Below are positions 57,530 through 64,000 of a stretch of DNA of 64,000 nucleotides, one piece after another. The notes under the pieces are model-generated. The model was given only the letters and a program-made list of their open reading frames with translations, ran no database searches and was not told the origin of the DNA. Both the position numbers and the translations under genes were made by a program. Each line of letters begins with the position of its first letter. Within the stretch, counting starts at the first letter, position 1. Source of the stretch: Colwellia ponticola (lineage in GTDB: Bacteria; Pseudomonadota; Gammaproteobacteria; Enterobacterales; Alteromonadaceae); NCBI RefSeq assembly GCF_005885605.1, contig NZ_SZVP01000011.1:53294-117293 (forward strand), written 5' to 3'.

Positions 57530-57872
57530 TTGATTCATTAAATGGCTTATCGATTAATTTTATTTATCGATAAGATTATCAATTAACTCCTCTCAAGCAG
57601 CTGTTTTACCTAGGCTTAAAATATTTTTATTTTATTTGAAATTAACTATTGCACAACCGTAAAACACTCTTTATTATCTCGCCGCTTCTTGATGATAGCC
57701 AATCCGAGTACATTACAAATTTAGTTTGTAGCAAGGCAAATGAGTAACTATCCAAGAGTGAATTTGACTGTGCATAAGCACTATTAATATCACTTAACCG
57801 ACTTGTAGATAAACAGTTATCCAAGCGGTTGCTTAGGACGTAATACATACGGCCTTTCACTCGGAGAATACC
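57530..57872. other. Intergenic stretch upstream of the decarboxylase gene
   Basis: No gene is supported. A perfect 9-bp inverted repeat with an 11-nt loop lies at 57546-57554 and 57566-57574 (CTTATCGAT/ATCGATAAG). The rest should contain the promoter of the decarboxylase gene. Confidence 0.4.
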
Positions 57873-59102
57873 ATGGCGTTATCAACACAATTACAAGAGT
57901 TAACAATCAAAGTACCTGCAGCAACGGTTGCGGCTAACCAAAGCGAATGTTTTGCTTATACCCAACCGACCAATCAAGAAGTTGAGCAACTAGCTACCCA
58001 GTTTGGCGCTCCTTTAATGATACTTGACTGTGAAGCTATTCGTCGCCAATACCACGCACTTAAAAATGCACTACCTGGTGTTACACTGCATTTTGCCTTA
58101 AAACCTTTACCATTAGCAGCCGTTGTACGCACATTATTGGCAGAAGGCGCGAGTTTTGATTTAGCAACCAGCGGCGAAGTGGATTTAGTTGCCAGTGAAG
58201 GTGTACCGAGCGAGCGTACCATTCACACGCACCCAATTAAGCGCGATAGCGACATTCGTGATGCACTAGCTTATGGCTGCACTGTCTTTGTGGTAGATAA
58301 TATTAATGAACTAGAAAAGTTTATTGCTTACAAAGACCAAGCAGAAATTTTAGTCCGTTTAAGCTTTCGCAACAAAGAAGCATTTGCCGATTTATCTAAA
58401 AAGTTTGGTTGCAGCCCAGAAATGGCCATCGAAATTATTACCTACGCACAACAATTAGGTATTCGTATTAAAGGTTTATCGTTTCATGTTGGCTCACAAA
58501 CGGCTAGCGCAACTAAATACGTAGATGCTATAAACGCTTGTGCAAAAGTGATTAAACAAGTGAGTGAACTGGGTTTACCTGCATTAAGCACGTTAGACAT
58601 TGGTGGTGGATTCCCAGTGCCTTACAGCGCCGATGTACTACCAATTGATGTCTTTTGTCAGCCAATTAACGTAGCACTTGCACAATTACCCGAAACCATG
58701 CAAATACTTGCAGAGCCTGGACGTTTCATTGTGGCAAGCTGTGTAACCAGTGTCGCGTCTGTTATGGGACAAGCCATGCGTGAAGGTAAAACGTGGTACT
58801 ACTTAGATGATGGCATTTACGGCTCATTTAGCGGCTTAATGTTTGACGAAGCAGCATACCCAATTGATAGTGTGAAACAAGACGGCATGCGTTTTGATTC
58901 TGTACTAGCAGGACCAACATGTGACAGTATTGATGTAGTAAGCGAATCCATTATGTTGCCTAAATTAAACAATGGTGATTTAATTGTAAGCCGTATGATG
59001 GGTGCTTATACCCTAGCAACAGCTACTGATTTTAACTTCTTCAAACGCGCAGAAGTAGTCGTATTAAATGAGCAAGTACACAGCCAAGTATTAACAGGCT
59101 AG
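57873..59102 (+). CDS. Group III (alanine-racemase-fold) ornithine/lysine decarboxylase
   Basis: A 409-residue PLP enzyme. K77 in 'HFALKPLP' is the Schiff-base lysine, 'LDIGGGFPVPY' binds PLP phosphate, and C350 in 'GPTCDSIDV' is the catalytic Cys of the decarboxylase group. This matches group III ornithine/lysine decarboxylases (as SpeC-type enzymes of Pseudomonas), which make putrescine or cadaverine. The substrate cannot be decided from sequence alone. The N-terminal about 30 residues are a weakly conserved extension. A terminator hairpin follows at 59134-59166. Confidence 0.88.
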   Translation: MALSTQLQELTIKVPAATVAANQSECFAYTQPTNQEVEQLATQFGAPLMILDCEAIRRQYHALKNALPGVTLHFALKPLPLAAVVRTLLAEGASFDLATSGEVDLVASEGVPSERTIHTHPIKRDSDIRDALAYGCTVFVVDNINELEKFIAYKDQAEILVRLSFRNKEAFADLSKKFGCSPEMAIEIITYAQQLGIRIKGLSFHVGSQTASATKYVDAINACAKVIKQVSELGLPALSTLDIGGGFPVPYSADVLPIDVFCQPINVALAQLPETMQILAEPGRFIVASCVTSVASVMGQAMREGKTWYYLDDGIYGSFSGLMFDEAAYPIDSVKQDGMRFDSVLAGPTCDSIDVVSESIMLPKLNNGDLIVSRMMGAYTLATATDFNFFKRAEVVVLNEQVHSQVLTG

Positions 59103-59133
59103 TTGCTTCACATATTACGAAAAAATGAAAAAG

Positions 59134-59166
59134 AACGACTCGCTTGGCAACTCATCGTGAGTCGTT
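59134..59166. terminator. Terminator after the decarboxylase gene
   Basis: An 8-bp stem AACGACTC/GAGTCGTT (59134-59141 and 59159-59166) is followed by T's. It overlaps the 3' end of the converging regulator pseudogene and may serve both strands. Confidence 0.7.
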
Positions 59167-60137
59167 TTGTCTAAATTGTTTGCGATAGGCCGTGGGCGAT
59201 ATTGAAAAGGCGGTAGAAAAGTGTTGTCTAAAACTAACGCTTGAACTAAAACCTGCTGCACTAGCGACCAACTCCATATTATGATCATTTGTTTCTAATA
59301 GCCTTTGCGCTAATGCTAACCTTCGAGTGAGTAACCAGTGAGTAACCAGTGAGTAAACGTGATACCGGTTGCTTTTCGAAAAAGTCGTGAGAAATTTCGA
59401 CGGCTCATGTTGGCGCGATCTGCCATTTGATCTAGGTTTATTGGCGTACTTAAGTGGCCAATGGCCCACGTAATTGCCGGTTCTAAGCGATCGCTATCAA
59501 CTTTTCTAGGCAAAGGCTGTTCTATGTATTGCACTTGTCCACCACTACGGTGCGGAGCTACGACCATACGACGGGCAACTTGGTTTGCCACATCAGCACC
59601 ATGATCTCGTCTTAACAAATGTAAACAGCAATCAATGGCTGCCGCGGCTCCCGCCGAGGTTAATACATCGCCATCATCAATATAAAGTACATCGTTATCG
59701 AAAATGACTTCTGGGTATTTTCGAGCGAAATCGTCACCCCAGACCCAATGGGTTGAAGCCGTTCTGCCATCGAGTAATCCAGCCTCAGCAAGTACAAAAG
59801 AGCCAAGACATAAGCCGACCATGCGCGCGCCACGTTTATGTGCACGGCGTAGCGACTCAAGTAACTCCGTTGATGGGCGAACATCGGGATCAAGCCATGC
59901 TGGCACAATAACGGTATCTGCGGTATCAAGTACTGTTAAGTCTTGACCAATATCAATGGGAAAACCCGAAAGCGTAGGTATTAATCCAGGCGTTTGCGTG
60001 CACACAACAACCTTGTACGGACGAACGCCCATTTTATCTAAATTTTCACCGAAAATACTGCACGGTATTGATAGGTGAAACAGGCTAATACCATCATAGG
60101 CGACAATGGCTATTGTATGATCGGCGGCTAAATTCAT
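59152..60137 (-). pseudogene. GlxA/FtrA-type AraC-family regulator, interrupted by an 11-bp tandem duplication
   Basis: The N-terminal frame (60137 down to 59316) has a DJ-1/PfpI-like amidotransferase domain ('VGLCLGSFVLAEAGLLDGRTASTHWVW') and the start of an AraC helix-turn-helix. It breaks in 'THWLL' and stops. The rest of the AraC domain ('RLALAQRLLETNDHNMELVASAAGFSSSVSFRQHFS') continues in a second frame to 59152. The unit AGTGAGTAACC is present twice in tandem at 59326-59347; removal of one copy restores the frame as THWLLTRRLALAQ. Without the repair the protein lacks its second DNA-binding helix and is probably inactive. It is divergent from the isochorismatase gene, its likely target. 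Confidence 0.9.
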
Positions 60138-60331
60138 CTTGTCCCAATATCATCATATATAGTCCTAAAGGACACTTTTGTGTGACGATAATAGAGCATA
60201 AAGTAACAACCTACAAGTACAGCAAAATGCTTACAACAAACTTGAATTATGGTTACCTTGACGTTAATTTCTAGGGATGTAAAAGGCAAGTTGCTGTTAA
60301 CAAAGATAACTCACGATAAACGGAGAAAAAT

Positions 60332-60949
60332 ATGTCTACAGCTAAAGTAATAACTCACCGTACAACCAAAACACTGCGCGATCTTAATGGTTTTGATCAA
60401 ACGCCGGCTTCTTTGTCTACAGCAACACTGATCTTAGTTGATTACCAAAACACTTATACTCGCGGTGTCATGGAACTTGATGGTTGGCAGCCAGCATTGG
60501 ATTGTGCAAGCGCATTGTTAGCCAAGGCACGTGCAGCAAACACCAAGATCATTCATGTCATTCATGATGGTGGTGCTGGGAGTCCATACGATATTAATGA
60601 CGATATTGGTCAAATTCACCCTAGTGTTGCCCCCATTGACGGTGAACCTGTTGTCGTAAAAACAGCACCTGACGCGTTTGTCGATACTGATCTTGATAAA
60701 CAGCTTGATGCCGCAGGTAATAACCAGGTCATTATTATTGGTTTTATGACTCATATGTGCGTAACGTTTACTGCACAAGGCGCATTTTTACGAGGCAATA
60801 GCCCAACAGTCGTTGCTGATGCTTGTGCAACACGACCACTTCAAACATCAGTCAGTGATGTCAGTGCTATCGCATTACACCAAAGTGCTTTGGCAACGAT
60901 CAGTGATCTTTATGCGGTCGTTGTACCGTCAGCTGAATCACTCACCTAA
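60332..60949 (+). CDS. Isochorismatase-family cysteine hydrolase
   Basis: A 205-residue hydrolase. The catalytic triad D37 ('LVDYQNTY'), K110 ('VVKTAPDAF') and C143 ('THMCVTF') is intact. Isochorismatase-like enzymes cleave amides or vinyl ethers of varied small molecules; the substrate here is unknown. No signal peptide is visible. It is divergent from the broken GlxA/AraC-type regulator, a common arrangement for a regulated hydrolase. Confidence 0.88.
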   Translation: MSTAKVITHRTTKTLRDLNGFDQTPASLSTATLILVDYQNTYTRGVMELDGWQPALDCASALLAKARAANTKIIHVIHDGGAGSPYDINDDIGQIHPSVAPIDGEPVVVKTAPDAFVDTDLDKQLDAAGNNQVIIIGFMTHMCVTFTAQGAFLRGNSPTVVADACATRPLQTSVSDVSAIALHQSALATISDLYAVVVPSAESLT

Positions 60950-60991
60950 TTAAGCCCCCATAGGGAGAAGCAACGTATCAGAACGTAACAT

Positions 60992-61066
60992 GAGAACGTA
61001 ACATGCCACCCATAATAAAGTGGGTGGCATGTTACCTGTTCTTATCATGGGTGGCCTGATAGATTT
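60992..61066. repeat. REP-like direct repeat, copy A
   Basis: The element begins GAACGTAACATGCCACCC and ends GGGTGGCCTGATAGATT. Internally a 12-bp hairpin pairs AACATGCCACCC with GGGTGGCATGTT. A near copy in the same orientation lies at 61622-61684. Confidence 0.85.
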
Positions 61067-61089
61067 TTCTAAAATGACTTTTAAGATAG

Positions 61090-61560
61090 CTACTGACTAT
61101 TAATTAAGGTTAGGTACTCACCTGCTTCTTTAATTCCCTCGGCATAGGCCTTTTGCAGCCATATTTTAGCTTCTTTAACATTGGCTTTAGTCCCTTTGCC
61201 TTTATAGAGTGCTACGCCATAATGGTATCTAGCCAAACTAGAATATCCAGCCTTATCATTCAGTAAAGCGCCTCTTTTCATTAACTGAGTAGAATATGAA
61301 TAATCTTGTGGTACCCCGGCGCCTGACTCATAAATGTATGCGAGCCAAATCATTGAATAAACATCGTTCCAACGTTCGATACAATCTTCAAATATTTGAA
61401 TGGCGGCTTGGTGATCACCGGTTTTACTCGCAACATAACCATACAAACACTTAATACGTTTAGTAGAGTCTATATAGTCGGTATAACTGAATTCATTGGC
61501 GCTTAGTGCCATAGGTAACAACAAAATAGAACATAGGCATAAGCTAATAATGTTTTTCAT
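61090..61560 (-). CDS. Exported Sel1/TPR-like repeat protein
   Basis: A 156-residue protein with a signal peptide ending near 'LSANEF'. The rest is Sel1-like helical repeats: 'LAYIYESGAGVPQDYSYSTQLMKRGA' and 'YHYGVALYKGKGTKANVKEAKIWLQKAYAEG'. Such repeats usually mediate protein contact. It lies between two near-identical direct repeats (60992-61066 and 61622-61684), which look like RAYT-related elements. Function unknown. Confidence 0.75.
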   Translation of the reverse strand: MKNIISLCLCSILLLPMALSANEFSYTDYIDSTKRIKCLYGYVASKTGDHQAAIQIFEDCIERWNDVYSMIWLAYIYESGAGVPQDYSYSTQLMKRGALLNDKAGYSSLARYHYGVALYKGKGTKANVKEAKIWLQKAYAEGIKEAGEYLTLINSQ

Positions 61561-61621
61561 CCCTTATCCTCCTTATTTTATTTATATATTTAGTAATGAC
61601 GTTCATTGATCAGGAATATGA

Positions 61622-61684
61622 GAGAACGTAACATGCCACCCATAATAAAGTGTATATATTTCATTATGGGTGGCCTGATAGATT
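61622..61684. repeat. REP-like direct repeat, copy B
   Basis: It shares AGAACGTAACATGCCACCC and ATGGGTGGCCTGATAGATT with copy A, but the inner part differs (TATATATTTC). The end unit GCCTGATAGATT is duplicated at 61688-61699. It contains the stop codon of the HPP gene. Confidence 0.85.
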
Positions 61685-62155
61685 CTTGCCTGATAGATTT
61701 CCTTTAACTGTTTGCCACTTAACTAACAACATTTGCATACTTTTACCTACTAATACAATGAAAATTGCACCTAATAAAACTGGCGTAATTAGAAAACCCC
61801 AACTTTGTCCTGATAGCATGATTAATAACGGATTTGCACCTGCAGGGGGATGTGTCGTTTTCGTCATTAACATTGCACTCACCGCAATTCCCGTTGCTAG
61901 CGCCAATGTAACCGGTGACACACCAATATACTGCGTAAAAAACACCCCAACAAAAGCAGTAATTAAGTGCCCAAAAATAACATTTTTAGGCTGCGCGAGA
62001 GGGCTGCTTGGTACCCCAAAAACAAGCACCGCTGTAGCACCAAAAGGAGCCATTAACAAGGCAACTTCATTCAGTGTTGAATCTAGAAAAGAGAGCAACC
62101 CTATGGCTAAAAAAGCCCCCACACCCGCAAAAATCGACATGACCATACTATTCAT
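61664..62155 (-). CDS. Short HPP-family membrane protein
   Basis: From the ATG at 62155, with TTGGAGTG upstream, it has 163 residues, five membrane helices and the motif 'THPPAGANPLLIM'. It is the short form of the HPP family, without the soluble tail of the homologue at 18438-19412. Its last residues ('GNLSGKNLSGHP') are encoded by the repeat element, so its natural C-terminus may have been altered by the repeat. It is divergent from the TetR gene, with two operator sites between; it is probably controlled by it. Confidence 0.85.
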   Translation of the reverse strand: MNSMVMSIFAGVGAFLAIGLLSFLDSTLNEVALLMAPFGATAVLVFGVPSSPLAQPKNVIFGHLITAFVGVFFTQYIGVSPVTLALATGIAVSAMLMTKTTHPPAGANPLLIMLSGQSWGFLITPVLLGAIFIVLVGKSMQMLLVKWQTVKGNLSGKNLSGHP

Positions 62156-62172
62156 AAATACACTCCAATAAA

Positions 62173-62217
62173 GTAGACCAATCTGTCTACACAACCAGAG
62201 TAGACAATTCGGTCTAC
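62173..62217. promoter_or_regulatory. Two TetR-type operators
   Basis: Two palindromes, GTAGAC-N6-GTCTAC, lie at 62173-62190 and 62200-62217, spaced 27 bp start to start between the divergent HPP and TetR genes. Their identical half-sites make them the likely binding sites of the TetR-family product. Confidence 0.88.
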
Positions 62218-62249
62218 ACATGTCAATATCTATTTAAAGGAGAAATAAA

Positions 62250-62801
62250 ATGAACCCAAAGCGTCAATTACTGATAAATACAGCATTAGACCTTTTTTAT
62301 AAAAATGGAATAAATTCAATTGGAATCAATGAAGTAATCAGTGTTTCTGGTGTAGCGAAACGCACTCTCTATTCTCATTTTGAAAGTAAAGAAGCCTTAA
62401 TCATTGCATCTTTACAAAAACGACACGAAATATTTACTGCGTGGTTAGAGCAAAAGCTGTCAGGTTCTAACTCAAATCAAGATGTCATTCACCGTTTATT
62501 TTTATCGCTAGCAAGTTGGTTTGAGCACAAAGAGAATATGTTAGGTGATTTTAGAGGCTGCTTTTTCATTAATACTTCAGCAGAATTTAGCGACATTAAC
62601 AGCGAAATATTTCAATTCTGTCACTTCCACAAAAAGCAAGTACGGGAAATTATTAGCCGCCATCTCATTAGTACAGATAACACATTACTTGATGCTATCT
62701 GTATTATGAAGGAGGGAGCAATAGTTACCGCACATCTCGGTGGAAATGGAAAATTGGTAACATCAAAATGTATTCAAATACTGGAATCGTTTGAGTGCTA
62801 A
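62250..62801 (+). CDS. TetR-family transcriptional regulator
   Basis: A 183-residue TetR-family repressor. The N-terminal helix-turn-helix is clear ('GINEVISVSGVAKRTLYSHFESKEALI'). The C-terminal ligand domain (about 70-183) has two Cys in 'GDFRGCFFINTSAEFSDINSEIFQFCHFHKKQ', which may be redox- or ligand-sensitive. It very likely represses itself and the divergent HPP gene through the two GTAGAC-N6-GTCTAC operators. Confidence 0.93.
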   Translation: MNPKRQLLINTALDLFYKNGINSIGINEVISVSGVAKRTLYSHFESKEALIIASLQKRHEIFTAWLEQKLSGSNSNQDVIHRLFLSLASWFEHKENMLGDFRGCFFINTSAEFSDINSEIFQFCHFHKKQVREIISRHLISTDNTLLDAICIMKEGAIVTAHLGGNGKLVTSKCIQILESFEC

Positions 62802-62927
62802 CGCCGCACTAGCATCAACTAGGACACTCACTTATAAAGCATAATAAAATAAAGCGGTGAAATACCATTTTTAGACGTGCGAATAAGTCAAACGTGATAT
62901 TGATGAGTGGTTATTATGTTGAAGTCG

Positions 62928-63902
62928 TTACGCCAGAAGCTTATTGCAGCAATTAATATTAGTTCGTCGCTTCAACCCTTTGTGCTCGCAGTAATCGGTT
63001 AATACATCACTATGACCTACCGCGCCATGAAACAAGCGCCTAAAGTCTTTTGTTAACGTGAGCCAATTATCAGGACTTATGTTCAAGCGGTTAAGTAAAG
63101 CAGGTTGAGCAGCGTCAATATGTCCCGCTTTATCTTCTCTAAAACAGCGCCCTGTCATCTCAAGTAATTCAAGGTAGTCTTTTAGCTCAAATGGTAAACC
63201 TTTTGGCATAGTTTTGCGTGGATCACCCACAAAAGGCAGTAGCGCTTTAGGTTGTTTAGCTTTTTTGGCTGATATAACGCGTTGTTTTACGCTGGTGTAC
63301 TCTGAACTCTCAGGGGTTTTCGCTATGTTGGCTCTGACTGGGTTTAAATCAACATACGCCATACAAGCAGCAAGAGCAGCTTCGTCTAATAAGGCTTGGG
63401 ATTTAAAACGCCCTTCCCAGAAATGCCCTGTACAGTTGTCTTCTTGGTTGGCTTGTGTCGCAATACGTTGGTTGAGCAGGCGCATAAACCAGCTGATATC
63501 CATCAAGCGATGGCGATAAACGTCAACCGTTTCAAGCAAAGCAGCCATAAGGTACTCAGGAATATCTTCTCCACGACAATATTGTTGTGTTAATAACGTA
63601 CCTTTAAATAACTGATGCCAACGCTCAAGTACTGCTTTTGTCGACCATCTTTTAGCGCTGTTTTCATCGATAAACAAGACCATATGCGTGTGATTACTCA
63701 TGATAGCGTAAGCGCAAACATCTATGGCAAATACTTGCGTTAGACTCAGCAATTTATCCTCTACCCACCCTCGTCTGTGGTCAAAGTTTTCCCCGGTGTT
63801 TTTATCTTCACCGCACAAAAAAGCACGGCGAACACAACGAGAAATACAATGATAATAAGGCGTATCAACTAAGCTAATGAGTTGTTTTCGGGCGGTTGTC
63901 AT
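62928..63902 (-). CDS. REP-associated tyrosine transposase (RAYT) 2
   Basis: A 324-residue paralogue of the RAYT at 56412-57401. The HUH motif is in 'YAIMSNHTHMVLFID' and the probable catalytic Tyr in 'MAYVDLNPVRAN'. 'NCTGHFWEGRFKSQALLDE' is shared with RAYT 1. No REP-like arrays lie directly beside this gene, but two elements at 60992-61066 and 61622-61684 may be its substrates. Confidence 0.92.
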   Translation of the reverse strand: MTTARKQLISLVDTPYYHCISRCVRRAFLCGEDKNTGENFDHRRGWVEDKLLSLTQVFAIDVCAYAIMSNHTHMVLFIDENSAKRWSTKAVLERWHQLFKGTLLTQQYCRGEDIPEYLMAALLETVDVYRHRLMDISWFMRLLNQRIATQANQEDNCTGHFWEGRFKSQALLDEAALAACMAYVDLNPVRANIAKTPESSEYTSVKQRVISAKKAKQPKALLPFVGDPRKTMPKGLPFELKDYLELLEMTGRCFREDKAGHIDAAQPALLNRLNISPDNWLTLTKDFRRLFHGAVGHSDVLTDYCEHKGLKRRTNINCCNKLLA

Positions 63903-64000
63903 GAAATAGCGCTCACATACAGGTCATTTATTAACCTTAGTTGAGAAATATTTCTTGTTCAAATTTTAGAACCAATTTGAGCGACTGTCCTTCTAATTTT

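Noticed and set aside
57642..57860. 72-codon open frame on the minus strand upstream of the decarboxylase gene
   Set aside because: No ribosome-binding site or family resemblance; it overlaps the probable promoter.
61650..62171. 173-codon plus-strand open frame opposite the HPP gene
   Set aside because: The minus strand encodes an HPP protein with a proper start, Shine-Dalgarno and family motif; the plus frame has none.
1..64000. dif site near the terminus
   Set aside because: I looked for a sequence like the gammaproteobacterial dif core and saw none; the terminus assignment rests only on the Tus-like gene.

Overview
The window looks like chromosomal DNA of a marine, probably cold-adapted gammaproteobacterium of the Alteromonadales (a Colwellia/Thalassotalea-type genome). 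This is inferred from the low G+C, the yejK/yejL/yejM arrangement, a Tus homologue, gltBD, and several families common in that order. No rRNA, prophage or CRISPR array was seen.

Layout. 1-4.4 kb: a PAS/GAF/GGDEF/EAL c-di-GMP protein, then a Tus-like replication-terminus protein, which suggests the chromosome terminus region. 4.5-8 kb: tRNA-Pro(GGG), yejM and yejL facing yejK. 8-11.3 kb: pyrC, a fused double PTPS-fold protein and an M23 peptidase. 11.4-18.1 kb: a four-gene SMC operon with the parts of a Wadjet/MksBEFG complex (SMC ATPase, MksE-like, MksF-like, TOPRIM protein), with the SMC gene first. 18.4-27.6 kb: an HPP membrane protein, a lone tyrosine recombinase, a DUF900 hydrolase, RecX, an MtfA-like metalloprotein, a DsbA/DsbB-type pair, a transglutaminase-TPR lipoprotein and a DUF3943 outer-membrane protein. 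27.8-28.2 kb: tRNA-Ser(TGA), followed on its own strand by two decayed tRNA copies, each with a terminator.

28.5-40.8 kb: a tandem nitrilase-fold protein lacking the usual catalytic Cys, a solute-binding protein, a DUF938 methyltransferase, glutamate synthase (gltB, gltD) and a diguanylate cyclase. 41.2-46.8 kb: a urease locus ureD-A-B-C-E-F-G ending in a tiny His-containing membrane protein. Urease releases ammonia, which GltBD (with glutamine synthetase encoded elsewhere) can assimilate, so 32-47 kb has a nitrogen theme. 46.9-52.4 kb: YghU-like GST, a PAS chemoreceptor, HflX and a RarD/EamA permease.

52.5-55.1 kb: four same-strand genes led by a minimal J-domain protein and followed by three proteins with acidic patches that I do not recognise. 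Together with the permuted SMC operon this is the best candidate for an undescribed system. 55.5-64 kb is accessory: small proteins, two REP-associated tyrosine transposases (RAYTs) with REP-like repeats, a group III ornithine/lysine decarboxylase, a GlxA/AraC-type regulator broken by an 11-bp tandem duplication next to an isochorismatase-like hydrolase, a Sel1-repeat protein between two direct repeats, and a TetR/HPP divergent pair with two clear operator palindromes.
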